NCBI GenBank assembly: GCA_013350335.1
Contig: CM023541.1
Location: 39,982,739 to 40,046,738 of the forward strand
Direction: 5' to 3'
DNA length: 64,000 nt
Origin: Chimonanthus salicifolius
Lineage: Eukaryota; Streptophyta; Magnoliopsida; Laurales; Calycanthaceae
The position numbers and the translations under genes were made by a program. Shown here piece after piece: positions 1 through 15,300 of this stretch (positions within the stretch are counted from its first letter, which is position 1; every line of letters begins with the position of its first letter). Under the pieces are notes generated by a model. The model saw nothing but the letters and a program-made list of their open reading frames with translations. It was not told the origin of the DNA and made no database searches.

Positions 1-2388
1 CGGCCCTCTTGTGCAAAACTGTCGATGTACGAGCAGAAACAGACAGAATTTATGATTGATATTCTGTATTTTCTGTATTATCTTCTCATTTTTATTGTAT
101 TTTAAGTGATTACTATTGTTGGCCCACTCCCATGTCTATAAATACTCATCGGGAGAGGTATTAGAGAAAGATTTAACTATGGTGTATCCTACATTGTAGA
201 AGAGAGTAGGGCTGGCCCTAGTTATAAGTGGAGTAGGTCACCGCATAAAGCCCCCATCAATGCGATCAATAACTTTACTCACAATTTTAGGGCCCTTGAA
301 ATCTCAGGGGATTCAGAGCCGACACCAAAGGAAAAGTTGTGCACATCATTTGGGGTGGGGGGTGGAAGGGATTTTCTAAACTGAGGAGAATTGATGAAGA
401 CATCATAGGATGCCAATGAAGAAAGATGTATCAGAATCTAGATTCTTCCTCAACATGGTTAGATACGTAGGTAAAAATATCGGTTTTTTTAAAGTCGATA
501 TACATGACCGTACAAATATTATACCACTGATATATCGGCAAATGTATTGGCTAATTTAATGATAAAAACATGCTAATTTCTTCATATACTTTCTAAAAAC
601 AATTCATCTCCTAGATAAACATTTTTTACGATAAAAATATAACACAAAATAAGATAGTACAAAATTATTAAATAAATATTAAAAATTAGGTAAAATTAAA
701 AATGATCAATTTAGTATGTGTATTAGATCGATTAACATTAAATTATTCCACGATTTAGATCATAAATTGTTTACATAAATAATTTATCATATCTGACTAA
801 TCAAAATCAATTATCTACAAATCAAACTTTGCTAGCCTCTTAAATCCAAACAAGTCAAGATTTGAGGCCGTTCAATAATTTCTGGCAATTGCTATTCATG
901 GCCTTGGATCAATCTTGACCATTGGAGTCAAATATTACCGTTTCTCTCAACTAAATGCAGGGCTCCAAATTGTCAACAACGTTAATGGAAATTATTAAAA
1001 GATCTGTTATTGAAATAGATGTGATTGAGATTAGCTATTATTGAAAATGTTAAAATTAAGATTAACTGTCACTGATTTAGTTGTCTAACAGGAGATATTT
1101 GGGGATAGCTGTAATTGATTAGTTGCATATTGGGAGAGATTTGGGGACAATTTCATGTAATTGGGGTCATCAATTGACATTTATTTATAATTTTTCATTA
1201 TTTTTTTAAGAACATTTGAAATTCTCAAGTTTATAACTTTAAAAAAAAAATTGAATATGTAAATGATCAATATTTAATGATAAAATTACCTCCATGAAAC
1301 CCATAATTTTCTTAATTTTATATAATTTTTCTAATTTTTTTGAAATAAAATAAAATAAAAATTGGTAGTAGAGAGAAAAGATTTGCCGCATATCAACTGA
1401 TATATCGGTTTCGCCGATATTTTGGTATCGGCTGTATTTGAACCTAGTTGAATGATGATTTTGTACGCATTTCTAATATATCCAACTACGGATAGAGATA
1501 GGTCCAGCCATGAATTAGATTGCTTCGAAGGCCTGATCTAACCGTTCATTTCATCATATCAAGCTTTGGAAGTTATTTTGTCCGCTGGATCGTGATTGGT
1601 TTGATCCAAACCGTTAAATGGGTCCATAGATGCTATATTAGTTGATTTAAGAAGTTTATTTTATTTTAATTAGGCATTAACTTTATAGAATGTAATAAAT
1701 TACTTTATAAGAATTGGATTGTTCACACATGTCTCTAAGGTTTATTAGTTTTTCTTATAAATACTTGTAACCAGACGTTATTTCATAATAGAATACAAGT
1801 GAAGAAATTTTATGTATGCTTTTCTAAAAAAACCAGTGGTGGCCACAATCTTTCATTTGGTGTGATTCTAAGGGAATCATGTGCTTTCTATCCTTTCTTC
1901 TCGTCCTAATATGTTCTTCCTCCTTTTCTTCTTTTCATCTTCTTTCTTCTCCAATTTTCTCACATTTTTTAAACTCTAAACAGCCAAAAAAATCACAAAT
2001 AAACCTAAATCCATCCCAAGCAAGGCCAGGTATGGCCTTTACAAACCACCACGGCCCAAACCCCACCCCATCATACGACCGTATGGACAGGTTCATTTTT
2101 GCAACTTTTTGGCCTCTTCTACATCCCGACTTGGTTCCTTACACTGCACCGAACTTTTTTTTTTTTAATATAGAAAACCCCCAAAACAGCCCCTTTCTTT
2201 TTTTTGAAAGAGTTTTTTTTTTTCCATTTTATACCATCTTCTTTATTTTTCAGTTTACTCCTCATTTTCAAATCTAAAATTTCTAACACGGTTCCCCGGC
2301 TTGAACCTGACATCAAACAGCCCCTTTCTTCGACCTACTTCAAGTGTGTTCGGATTTAGATTCAAGTACAACTTAATTTTTCATTGAG
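1..2388. other. Intergenic, decayed repeats
   Basis: No credible gene. Two short stretches look like LTR promoter regions because a TATA-like TATAAATA is followed by a transcribed-looking leader (near 137-146 and 1757-1766), but no LTR ends could be paired. Between about 470-545 and 1380-1440 lie words of the TATCGG/CCGATA kind discussed separately. The open frame at 1879-2277 is low-complexity and rich in Phe and Ser, and is not believed. Confidence 0.4.
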
Positions 2389-2407
2389 AATATGTACCCT
2401 TTCACTT

Positions 2408-2589
2408 AACCCGTGAAGGTTGACTTGACAGTCAAGAAACCACTCGAGATGCGATAGGCTTTAGGTTCAAGTCACTCTTAACACAAAAGAATCACTCCCC
2501 ATAGTATTACCTAGTATGTGCAAATTGAGAGATTTGCACATGCTCTAAGGATTAGTCAAATGGTCTAAGACACCTCGGTCTTCAAAAAT
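2408..2589 (+). mobile_element. tRNA-derived SINE with 19-bp target duplication
   Basis: A 182-bp insertion lies between direct repeats at 2389-2407 and 2590-2608 that agree at 17 of 19 bases. A Pol III box B-like GGTTCAAGTC lies at 2464. The 3' end, with ATTAGTC, then CACCTCGGTCTTC and a short A-run, resembles the 3' end of the SINE at 27583-27774, so both seem to belong to one Au-like family. Box A is degraded. The family name is inference from memory. Confidence 0.7.
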
Positions 2590-3150
2590 AATATGTACTC
2601 CTTCACTTGTATGGAAAATTTTAGACGTTGAATCTGATCTTAGAGGTATTTGGAGGCCTCAATTTCAAATTATAATTACTTCTAAGGTTTAATATGCCTA
2701 CATGTTATAGATCTCTTTAGTTCTTTTGATTTTCTGATATTATTTACTTAGGATCTTGTTTCAATCATTAATTACAGAATACTAACTTCTGAAATCAGTG
2801 TTTTCATTGCATATTGTGAGCATATAGCAGTAGCTATTGTTCAGAAATTCTTATTTTCCTTCATTACATTCTTATGTCTAGAGTTTTGAATATTAGTCTC
2901 ATTTAGGGCATAGTTCTCTTTTGCCCTGCATCACTAACCACTTCTGGCAATCAACTATCAAATAGACAAATACCAAAACTAGACACAAGGTACTGAAAGA
3001 AGAAAAAGAGTAAGATTTGGAACTAAGAGTTGCTTTAGAGTATTCCAAAATTTACAACAGAAAAGCAGAAGAACAGGAAAAATCCTCGAGCCCACAGAAC
3101 AGAAAATATCAAGAAAACGCATACACACTTCTTATCAACAGAAATGTTGC

Positions 3151-3156
3151 TTTATT
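3151..3156 (-). promoter_or_regulatory. SDH6 poly(A) signal
   Basis: AATAAA on the minus strand, about 120 nt past the SDH6 stop codon, a normal distance for a plant 3' UTR. Confidence 0.5.
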
Positions 3157-3272
3157 GAGAGAAGAAAAGGCAGTTTATTTGCCATGAGGTTGTGACCAAA
3201 CACATCTGAGTTAACCCCAACAAGCAAAACTGAACAGACGACACCTGCCTAAGGTTGGAGATTCAAAGTGAG

Positions 3273-6115
3273 TCACCGGCTACCTGTCAAAACCAGAAGA
3301 AAACCATAGAAAGAAGACATAGAATCAGCAAAAGCATTGTATTTGAGAGAACAAAAGCAAATACTCATTCTCAGTAGGACTTGAAAACCAACCTTCAGTT
3401 TTGCGCTTCCACCAGTCTAAGAATTCAACCTGAGCAGCCATAGTGTCCATCCTGTAGAGTTGCATCCAGTGATTAGCAATTTCTTGCCCAAAGGTCCAAC
3501 CAAAAACAGCTCCTGCTCCAAAAGCCAGAACTGCACCTGCCATAACCCAAAAGAACAAGGCGATAAAGCTAATGTTATCACCAATCCTAGGGAGAACTTT
3601 AAATCTGAACTTATCATTATCATCATCTTTTTTCTTTTCCTTTTTTGAAATATTCATCACCATCATTCATCGATTCTACGATTGCCGTCAGTTATCATCA
3701 TCTAATGCACTGTCTCCATATACTTCAAAAGCCCTTAAAAGTACAGAAATTTCATTTTACTCCAAAGGAAGGGAATTCAGTAACAAAATTTAAAATTATG
3801 TCTAATGGTACTAAATCAATGAGGAAGTCTCACCAAATACACAACAGAAGTATGACTGTTGGGCCTTTATGCCTGTCCCAGATTAGTTCCAGATTCCATG
3901 GTTGTCATCGTCTTGGCATTTTTCCATCATCCCATACTTAAAATGAAATTCCAAATAATAACAACGACAATTCAGCAGAATAAGAACCCAAAACTAAGAA
4001 TTTAACCCCCAACAAAACCATCAAAATTCATCCCCCCCACCCCCAAAAGATAAATAAATAAAATAAAAATAAAGCCTAATACGTGCATGGAAGCACTAAG
4101 AAAATACACAATGTGCAACATAAGAGCAGCACATCTACATTTCCAGCCTTCCCGACACCAAAGATGCACTGAATGATGTATACATGACAAAATCAACTCC
4201 TGATGACATCTAATCCAGTCATGACACCTTATTCATCTAGAATGCCTCTGGTTATTCCTATATCAGGACAAAGGAAAAAGATCCTAACAATAAAATGGAT
4301 CCGGTTGATTTGGAAAGAGATCAATCGACTGGATCTGACAACCAGAGAAATATGTGTTCAGTAATTGGTATATTCCAAACTCAAAGATTCAAAATTTTAA
4401 GAAATAAGGATGAGAGCAAGATTAATATCACAACAGAGGAAAAGGTCTGGAGACTAAAGGGGTTCTCAATTGAATATAAAACTCAGGAAATAGAGATCTT
4501 ATACAGGCAACACCCTCCCCCTCAACCCATTCTCTACCTCACTCTCAATCCATAGTCTGCCAAATGCTTGGTAATGAAACAAGATTTGAGACTAAACAAT
4601 TAATTTTTTTGCATTTCTTCAACTTTCTTAAAATTTTTGTTTTACACATTTATTTGCTATTTTTCAACTTCTTTTCAAATAAAATTAAATAGAATGATTT
4701 AAAACCATAATTTGCATGTAGATCTACGAAAACATTTTTATTTTTTCCTTTTTTAACTATTTTCAGCTCTGTCACATGAAATAAGATCAAATAATTTAAA
4801 CGATAGGTTGCATGTAGATCTAATCACCAACAAAATTCTTACTTAGATCTAAGAAAAAGTTTTTATAATTATATTTATATTTGACTTTTTATTATTTCAG
4901 TAATAACAAATATATTTTTAAAAATTAAATATGAATCTTTGACTTTTAGTATCACGAATAAAGATCTACAACATGCATGTTCATGCAAGCAAAAATAGAA
5001 TATAGTTTTATCTTTGTTATTTAGTCTGAGTTTTTAGCATAGCATATTAAGTTACTAAAATGCAAGTACAAATGGTATGGATCTATAATTTTATTAGTTA
5101 CTTAATTATTAACTAATAGTTATTTTTTAAGTATTTTTGAAACATTTACATAATATTTTAAATAAAGATTATTTGCTTCTAGTTTTGGTAGAATAATATG
5201 CCAAGCATCTAGCTCATAAGAACATCAACATGATGAAGTTGAAAGTCAGTAGCTTACCACTTGAAAGGGCCAAATTGAGAAAGCAAAGGACAAATTATAT
5301 AAGGCTATCACCAAGTTTTTCAAAGTTAATGATATCCCATAAAAAAATGACACCTACTATCCAAGCGATAATTCAATCAACTTATGGGGGATCACATATT
5401 TACTATAACTTTAGAAGATGTTTTGTAGCGTACTTGACATTCAACATAGTTTTGAAACCATGATGATTTATGAATTATAATAGCCTATTAGGTTTATATT
5501 AGTTGCAAGTCTCTAGACTCTAGTTCTTAAAGCACGAGTGCATGAATGTATGAATGTAATACTTCAATATTCTTAGGCCTTCAACTCTTAATGTCAAACT
5601 TGACATGCTTAATGATTGATTAGTAATAAATTAGTTTTTATTTACGTATCTATGGACCAAAATAGATATTAGAATGATTGAAAATCAAAATCATCAAATT
5701 TATAAACATACTGTTCAATTCAAGATCATACAACAATGTAGGACATATTTGGCTTAAAGGGGGTCAATATTTTCCCATATGTTCAGTTAGAATGAAAACA
5801 AACTTTACAATCCAATATTTTCTAATATTTTAATTTGAATATTTTTTCAAAAATTTTATGGGGTTTTGAAATTTCAGAGGTTTAGACAGGTTTGACCAAT
5901 ATATGGAAATATCACTTGGTTTGTATTTGTACTAGAAGGACCAAAATAATGACCATTTTTTTATTTTTAAACCATGTTTAAAAGTAGCTAAAGAGAGGGC
6001 TACAGGAGTCACAGTGACGAAGGTTGATGTCATGGTGTTGGTTATAAAGGTGGCAAATTCAGCCACTTCCTTTTAGGGTTTCTTAAGGATTAGGTCATAC
6101 ATAAACGCAAACACT

Positions 6116-6154
<39 letters not shown>

Positions 6155-6352
6155 AAATGGTAACGGTAATTGTATTAATAAGAAGAGCCACCAAAAGTGC
6201 ACAATACATGTAGCTGAAAATTAAATTAAAAACAACACCTAAACCCCATAAACACCCAGGAAATACAGGATCTTGATGACTAGACATGGGTTGATGTATG
6301 CATTCATGCATGCATATAGTTTATTTATATATAAATATAAATAAATAAATAA

Positions 6353-6388
<36 letters not shown>

Positions 6389-9300
6389 TAGGTTAAAAAA
6401 CATAAAAGCTCTACTAGAGACTGATTCATTAAGTCAAGTTGGTTTGTCACGTCACTAACATGTAGAAAGGAGAGGTATGCTTCTAACCATTCTCCTAAAG
6501 AAAAATTTAAAACACAGACTCCAAAAAAAATTGCCAAAATTTGAGATTAAACAACCAATGTTCTAAAAACTGACTCGTAGATCAAACTATCTAAGGAGAA
6601 GGTTCAATTGGATAGGGTTCAACCAGAGTTTAACCATGATCAAACCTGTGACATCAGCATAATGTCTTATATAATATTAACTAACTAATTAATAATTAAT
6701 TAGCCAAAATATAATAATATGCAAATAACTATCAAATGTAAAATATCAAATACAAAACATATAAAATATAATAAGCTATTAATCATATTTTCATAAAAAT
6801 GTTTTGTTCATCCTAAAATATAAATAACAAAACCGTCCATCAATCCCCAATAATAAGTTCCAAACCTTTTATGGGTTATAGAGGGACAACTATACCAACC
6901 CTTTTAAACCACATGTCATTAAGGGTTATTAAGGGTTTGAACTACGAAAGTTTTTAAAGATAACTAAACCAGATTTGCTAAATATCAGGGTTGAATCGAA
7001 TTCTGCTAAGGGTGTGGTGTAAAAACATTGTAAACAATACATTTAGTGCCTCATTGATCTCTTCTGCCAACTCCAGTTCTCCAAAAACATGAAAGAGTTC
7101 CTTTACTTACCGAAAAAGCCAATTAGATTTACTGCTTTTGGATCTTATTTCACTGTAATATTTCTGCAGCCTACATATGCCAGCTGAAAATCCTCACTCC
7201 TCCATCTCCTGGAATGAGTCAGAAGCTTCTCCTTCGGCTACCTCTTGTGTGAGGACACGTTGCAAGATTCTCTGGATGTATTCTGATCATTCGTCTCTGT
7301 TGTTTCTTGCCCTCCAGCCCACTTTAGGGTCATGTTCTTTACCATTAGTATGTATGACTGATGGAATAGGGCTTATGTAACTAATGTTGATCCGACTTAA
7401 TGAACAATTTTGCTGTTCATAGACCTTTTCTAGATGACAAGGAACACTTATAACGTGCACATAAAACGAAGTCTCTCTAGACATTCTTAGAAGAAATAGA
7501 AGGAAAGGGGGGAAAAAAAGACTTGACATGGACAAGTGTCAGCAATCTTCAGCAGAACAAACAGAATTAAGAAAGTAGCTTCATGCTGGTTAGGTGATAG
7601 TGAACACTTCTAGAGAGAAAGGGGGGAGGTGGAGGAACATATCTTTCTTTCCTAAGATAATAATAAAAATTATTGCCAAGAAAAAAGAATGTAGCTTGGA
7701 AACATGACCAGTGCATTCAATCTCTCAAAAATCACAGCATCTTTGCATGAAAGGTGCAACACTATCTGTAGAAAAGGAGAGCTAGTATAGTACCATGTGG
7801 ACTTTTTGAATATTTCCAGGCAAGTCCTGCAGTTGATATTGCTCCAATGGCACTTCCAGTGGCAGCAACTTCTGCCGCCTTCCTTGCACATTTCAGCTGA
7901 AAAGATAAAGGAAGAAGCCCAAAGTTTCACCATCAACTAAGGTTAGACGCATAAAAGCAGACAAATCATAAAACACAGTCCATGTCCCAATGAAGCTCGA
8001 ACACAAGTGCTTCTAGTTTGCAGTGTGTTGCATTTATGCTTTGACAGTACAGGTAGCCTTAAAAATCTTCCTGCTTAGGGGGAAAAAATAAAACAAAACA
8101 TTTGCAAGTGAAACAAAAAATAACAATGATAGTGAACAATAACCCACATGCATTGTTAAAACCATATGAAGCTGACAAATGGTAATGACTTCTAAAAATA
8201 AAAGGCAAACATGAAATCCAATGAACACAAAGATCAGTTCTTTCACCTGACGACTGAACTTTTTCTTATGATGAGGCTAGTACAAGAAGCAAACGAATCA
8301 TAAAACACTAAATGCAGCTGGGAAACTAACAAACAAATACGAAATCAATGAAGGAACATATATCATTATATCCTTTTAATTTAGCAGTTTGTTGCATTTA
8401 TGCATTAAAAAGTGCAGGTACCTTAAATTTCCCTACTTATGAAAATTACAGAACTTACAGAAGTGAAACCAATAATAATAATAAACATACCACCCTGACT
8501 ACTAGTAACAGCCAAACATGAAATCTAATGAACTTGAAAAGTTTGCACTTCTCTCACCTAATGACTAAGCTATGCAATATGCACTTACGAGGGCTAGAAC
8601 AAGAAGCAAAGACACCTGATGACTATAATTCTCCCTTCCCCCCTCTAGTGTATTTGAGCCAAGCCAGGCAAGGTTAGCTTGATGTCACGAGGGAAATCCC
8701 ACATCAGATATGCCCGCCCGGGAAGGTCTTGAGTTTATAAGAGGGGGCGGGGAACCTTGGGAGCAGTTAGCCCTTTTGAATGTGGAGCCGACCCGTGACA
8801 ATTTAGCATCAAAGCAAACCGAGGCATTCATATGGGATCGGGACTCCCCTGATGTGTGGACCCTACACGAAAGAGGAGGTGTGGGTCCCCCTAGCGAGGG
8901 CGCCAAGGATTGGGCCGGGGAGCCTATCACGAGGACAATCCCACATCAAATATGCCCTGGGAAGAGGTCTTGGGTTTATAAGTGAGGGCGGGGAACCTTG
9001 AGTGCAGACATTGAGCTTGGTTTGTTCTTTCATGAGCTCTGCTCAAGCTCAAACTTAAATAGGCTGAATCAAGCTAGCTTGGCCAGCTAGCTATCTTGGT
9101 TACATAAACACGGCTTCCAAGGCCACTGTAATACATACTCTAAATCTAACGTCAATGAGGTTAGTTTACAATCCCAAATGGAGTCAATTCACCAATCACG
9201 CACTCTTAATCAAATGTCACCACCATTTTAATCCCAATTAAAGTTGATTTGCCCTGCCAAATCACGAAGAAGTGAAATCAGCTCATTGGACTTGATAACA

Positions 9301-12300
9301 CACACAGACATTTGATCCAATGTCACAACAGCACTTTTATAATCCCAATTGAAAATTCACTGCACTAATCACACATAAGTGCATTTACGCACACAAAGAC
9401 GCATGCGGGCACGCACACACAAGTACATGCTCTCATCTCATGAAAGATCTTTATCATTCACTAAGCCGAAACATAATTTTATGCCAAGCACACTTCAATG
9501 TCACCGAGGCACACTTATAATCCCAACAAAAGTCAATTTGTTATATCGATCATCACTTCCAAAAGCCAAATTATGATGAAAACAAAAACAATGCACCCAA
9601 AGCTTAGAAACGCAGCACCCAGGCTCAGCAAAGGATTATATGGTCAAGTTCATGGTCAACTTGTCAAGACGACTTGACTCTAACTAGACCGAGTTCCTAG
9701 ACAAACTTGGCAAGTTAGCCTGATCTAAGTAGGAACCAACTTGGGAGGATTGAGTCAGATCAAGTCACTGGAAAACTTGACAACTACAATCTAGTAAGGT
9801 TGAGCCAACAAAGTCAACCAATCATTAAATCACTTGATTGAGTAGTTTATTTCCTCAAAAAAAAAAAAATTTGATTTTTATTGATTAAACTTGAGACTTT
9901 GGTGAATGGTGAGTTAGCAACTTAGCTAAAGCAAGTTTGAGTAATGATATGAACTTATGGATGATGTATTACTTATAATTATATTTTTTTTTAATTATTA
10001 TTTATGGATGATGCATTACATATAATTATATTTTTCAAAATGATTATTTATAATTATTTTTTTTTAATCTTGTTAGAGACTTCAAAATTCTTTATGAAAT
10101 TTACTGTTAAATATTTTCAGGAATTTTTATATTTCTATTACATAAATATATAGACTCAATAAAAAAATTATATAAAATTGAACCAAGTCGCCTGGTTGAC
10201 CCGACTTGATAACTGAATCATTGTTAAAAAAACTAAAAAGATTTATCTTACTTGTTCAATTGACCTGGAGAAGTGATCGACCATGTCCAGGTCTTGGTCC
10301 TAGTTTGAAGGCTATGGTCCATTTCATTTAACTTAAACACTAAAATAGAGATTTTGTTTATAGGGCTATAAAGTTTCAATCATTCTTCACTTGTAAGCAT
10401 AAATAGTTTGGATCAATGTTTTTCGAATCCACTTTAAGTTTCCAAGAAGTTTCTTGGCTCCTACGATATCCAAACATTTCAAAGGGGCACTATTCTTGTA
10501 TTGTGAAAATTTCAATACTTCGTTTTTATGAATATAAACCCGTTTCCCTGCCATAACCATGTCATGTCTAGTCATCATAGATTGGCTCTCAGGTTAAGTC
10601 TTTCTATGAGTGGAACAGCCATTGTGCCTCTCACCTGATCGTGGATCCATCCATCTGGTCCTCCAAGGCCCCACCTTGTGCCACCAGCTTCCTTTAGACT
10701 GTAGGTTTGGGGAAAATTTTAACTTCAAGAGAATTTGCATAAGAGGGATAGAGTCTTCGGAAGATGTAGAGATCATCTCCTAATTCATTGCTCCTCCTCA
10801 ACAACTGTCGAAAGTGCTGTCTTGGACTCTCTTTTGGCATCTAGTGGTCTATTGCACTCTTCGGTAGCTCAACTTTCTTTCGCTTAAAAGATCCCTAATG
10901 TCTCCACTAATGCTTGGTGTTATGATGCCTAACCTTCTTTGCCACCTTGTGGAGCATTTGGTGGGAGCGCAATATATGGTATTCAGGAACCACGTGAAAA
11001 GCCTGCAATGTGTTTCCAACCGGATTTTGGCCAAACTTGCAGCATGGACATCTTCTCTTGCGGATTTCTAGCATGTTTCCATGAGAGACATTTGGTAGGC
11101 CTGGAGCATTAGGCTTCTTTAGATTAGTGTTTCTTCTATCATAGGGCTCACAGTTGTAAGGGGTTGAGGGGTTTTGGTTTTTCTTAATCTTTGCCTTGTA
11201 CATCTTCTCTTTGCACCTCTGGTGCTTTTATTTAATACTATTACAATTATCATTTCCAAAAAATAAACATAGCTTGATTCTCATGCACAACGATTATGGA
11301 ACCTAGGTCAATTGAGCTATTGTTTGTAGTTTCCATTCCTGATAGCTTAAATTGTACGATAAGAGCTTCATGGTCCTACACTTGTTAGATCGTATGAATT
11401 CAAGGTTCATGTGGTCAATGGGTTGAAGCACGTAACTCTACACTTTGCCCAACCACATATGAAAGTGGAACGCCATGTCACAGGGGCAGATTTTTCTCCC
11501 TAAATGACTAGCCGTTGAGGAAGGGGCCACCCCAACCCTTTAAACCACAAGACCTCCCAAGGCTATTCTAATGTGGGACTAGTCCCTTGACAAGTCCCCA
11601 GCCCAATCCCTGGTGACCTTGCCAGGAGGACCAACATCTCTTTTGTGTGGAGTCTTAACACGTTCGAGAGAGCCTCAAACTTTTTTGCAGGATCTTCGAC
11701 AGCTACAGTACACCTTTAGTATATTCTTGCATCTTGCCCTCTCAGAGGCCGAGCTACAGTCGCCCTCAACCAGGGAGGATAGCCATCAATACTAGGGAGA
11801 CCCACACCTCTTTTGTGTAGAGTCCACTCTTTACCCTAGGGAAAGTCTTGGTCCCACACAAGAGTGCCTCAATTTGCACTGATACCAATGTCACAGGGGT
11901 GGATTTCTCCCAAAATGACTAGCCGTTGAGGGAGGGGCCACCCCCAACCTTTAAACCCCAAGACCTCCCAAGGCTTTTCCGACATGGGACTTTTGTCCCG
12001 TGACAACCAGCCCTTACTACCACTTCTAATGTAGTTGGAATCCAAAAGAGAATTATGACTCCAAAATAATTCACCTAGAAAATAAAACCAAAATATTCTC
12101 AAAATGAGATCCACTAGAATCCTTCATTACACATGAAATAAAATGCAATTTAAATCAACCAATCCAACCAATTCAGATCCAATATTTAATGATTAGATCT
12201 AATTGAGTTCTTGCAGATTTGAACCATTGTCTAATTGATGGATCTAAAATTTCAACAAATATGAATTTAAGTAATCCTTCAAGCAATCATCAAATCATCA

Positions 12301-15300
12301 AGCACATAATCCTGATTTTATTGTCACAACTTAGATTTGAATTTAATTGAATATCCAATATCACCATTCATCAAATATGGTATTTGATCAAAACACAAAT
12401 CACATGTAAAACTGAATCAACTTGTAAATATAAAGATTTATCAATGAATTGCAAGATTCTAGATGCACAATATCTTGTTTGGATTTGATCTGGTAAAATA
12501 GATCTAAATCACACATTGGTGGTGTAGATCTAAATCACTCAACAATAATGAATCACAATCAAATGTGGCAAAATAATCTCAGCCATCCAATGAAATCTTG
12601 GATGTATATCTTAGATCACATCTGTCAACAATCCTTCCATGGTTATAAAGTTAACACACCAATGATTTGCAGCCATTTTTTTCAATGCATGATGAAAATT
12701 AAGATGGAATGTCAAATCAAAACTTTCTTCAAAAAGAAAATTAACCAACATAAAGCTACGCAAAATAAATGGTTTAGATCTAATCTTTATTAATGGTAGG
12801 ATCCACTATGATGAAAATGTGTTCAATCAATCAAAATCAAGGGTTGTACAAAAATCCACACAAGAAAAAATGATGGAGTCCATGACCAACCTCTCCCTCT
12901 CTCTTGACATTTTATTACAGAGAAAACCAAAACCAATACAACCGTCTCTCTCCAACAAGTTTCACATATTTCTAGTGTAATAAAATGAGTTCCACAAGGA
13001 ACCACGCCCCTAAAATCTCTCCTTCAAGAAATTCCGTTGGTAGAAGTATGCAAGACCTAGAAGGGGGGGTGGGTTTAATCCGATTTTATTTCCCTTTTTA
13101 AAATAAATCAATTTAACAATATATGTAGCGGAATAAACGTGTGTGCAAGTGATAAACAAATGAATCAAACCATTAAAGCAAACCACACATGCACAACGAT
13201 CTATAGTGGTTCGGTTCACTTGAACCTACATCCAGTATTGGACTCACCCTCTCTACGGCTATCCCAAATCCACTATGTATGAGAGTCACACCCAAACATT
13301 ACAACCTAGTTTTGAAAGGTTCGACCGCCCTGGTCTAATCCTTGACACCTATTTTTTAAGGTGGTTCAATCACACTGATCTAATCCACCTACAATGATAA
13401 ATAAGGTAAACAAAGAATACTTGCCTTAGACCTTAACAATTCTTCAAAATGTGTGTTATTCTTGTAGATGTCTCTGCGCCTTCTTCTTTTAGATCAGGTC
13501 CATCTTTGTTGAGTATTGGCACAACGGAATATGGATTCTAGGACAAGGGTTTTACTGTTTTTGGGTCTTAAAGAATGTCCTCATCTTCACAATTAAACAA
13601 GCATTGAATGCTTAAACTCTTCCTTTAAAGGATGATGAAATTTCAAATTTCAAACTTTAATCTTACTGATATTTAGGCAGAGACCTGCTCACTCATTTGC
13701 CACATGTCCATGATTGCCAATCAGAATATTTAACTACCAACTCATGAGGTGGTAAAAATGATTTCTCAATAATCCTTCATGGAGACTTTCCAAATATGTA
13801 TTAGATTGCCACCCACGATGCTTAGCTTCAAAAGATTTGTTCATGAGTATAAGATGGCAAACTGATTTTTCATAATCTCATCAAATCCATAAGAGCCTTC
13901 TAGGATCTTCATATTTCCATAAGGTTTCCAATCATGATGAAGCATATGATCTTTTGAAATCAAAAGGAGACTTTCCCTCTTTTCAATTTGTCTTACCATA
14001 TCTTGTAAGATATTTGGGTCAAGAGACACATGACCTTGCGGTCCCACACTGAAAATATAGCCATCATATATTTTTACTCAGATAAGGACAGTCTTTGAGA
14101 CCTAGACAAAATGCTTGAGGCCTCGAGGCTGAAAGTCAAACATTTTTCAATTGACCAACGACTTCTAAAATATTTAGGCTTAGCCTAAGGTCAACTTACT
14201 TGTGTGCCAATCACATGTTCGGTGTGAATTCTTCAATGCACAGTAGATCTTCTGACATCTTCACATTCTTCCAAAGCAAGGTCCGAGGCACACGGTCACA
14301 CTCGGTCACGGAATTGACAATACATAGACTCGGTCCAACCGAGGCCCTAATACTTTCACATGTTGGAGATCTCTAACAAAAAATTCCTAAAAGAAAGCCA
14401 ATCTAAGGATAGTCGACAATTACATGGAATTTCTAAAGGGAAAAAAAAAACACTATTGCTATACCTGTTCTACTGACCATAGCATAGAATTTATAGGGAA
14501 AAACACTAAAATACTTAAGAAATAGAAAACAACTAAATTGGCCAAAAAATATCATTTTTTGGGCCAAGTTTTCCATGAGCTTAAACTTGAAACAATGGGC
14601 TTGGGCCTTCTCCAGACATGTTTCTTTTGATTTTAATGACAAGTCTACTGAACTTGAATTCTTTTTTCTTTAATTGGCCCCTGCATCAACTTCCATGTAT
14701 TTTGACAACCTTCTAACATCCATAAAGTTCCATTGACATTATTGCCATCATCATCAAACCATTTTTGGATCTATCTAGGCTTGGTTTTTTGAGTTCTAGG
14801 CTTCAACTCTACTTTTTCAAAGATCACATTCTTATGACTCCACAATCAATAATGTTCTTACTCCCTCAATCCAAGTCTTAACGGCCAACCCAACTAAATT
14901 GCATACTTAACTCCCTCGACTCCTATACTACTAAATATTTCCAAATCAGATCCTCCACTTCGTTCTATAGTTGTAACTACACATCAAAGAAATTTAGAAT
15001 ACAGTACAAGATCGTATTTTATTCTAATCACTTCATCTTCTCTCCTTCCAAATATGTTAAATTACATTATATATATTTGTCTTTGTTCTACTGATTTTCA
15101 GACCATTCACCTTCAAAAAAAATTTGTAAGATTCTATTTTAAGAACTTAATTGATTCGCTATCTCACTAATTAATATCATATCATTTACAAATAACCTAC
15201 AAAAAAAAACATAACAGTGAAACGTGGATATCCAAAAAGCCAATAGAGATAGGAAAAACAAGCATGTATAAGATATGGCTGGAGGCAATGAGACTAGAAG

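Larger units (their letters stand above)
3660..7790. other. SDH6 intron between exons 2 and 3
   Basis: AT-rich intron. It includes two (AT)n microsatellites, an L1-type LINE tail at 6153-6300, and otherwise no gene that I can support. Confidence 0.6.

Noticed and set aside
1879..2277. 132-codon open frame starting with a hydrophobic stretch like a signal peptide
   Set aside because: Composition is low-complexity Phe/Ser/Pro from T-rich runs, the frame crosses poly-T tracts, and no domain is recognisable.
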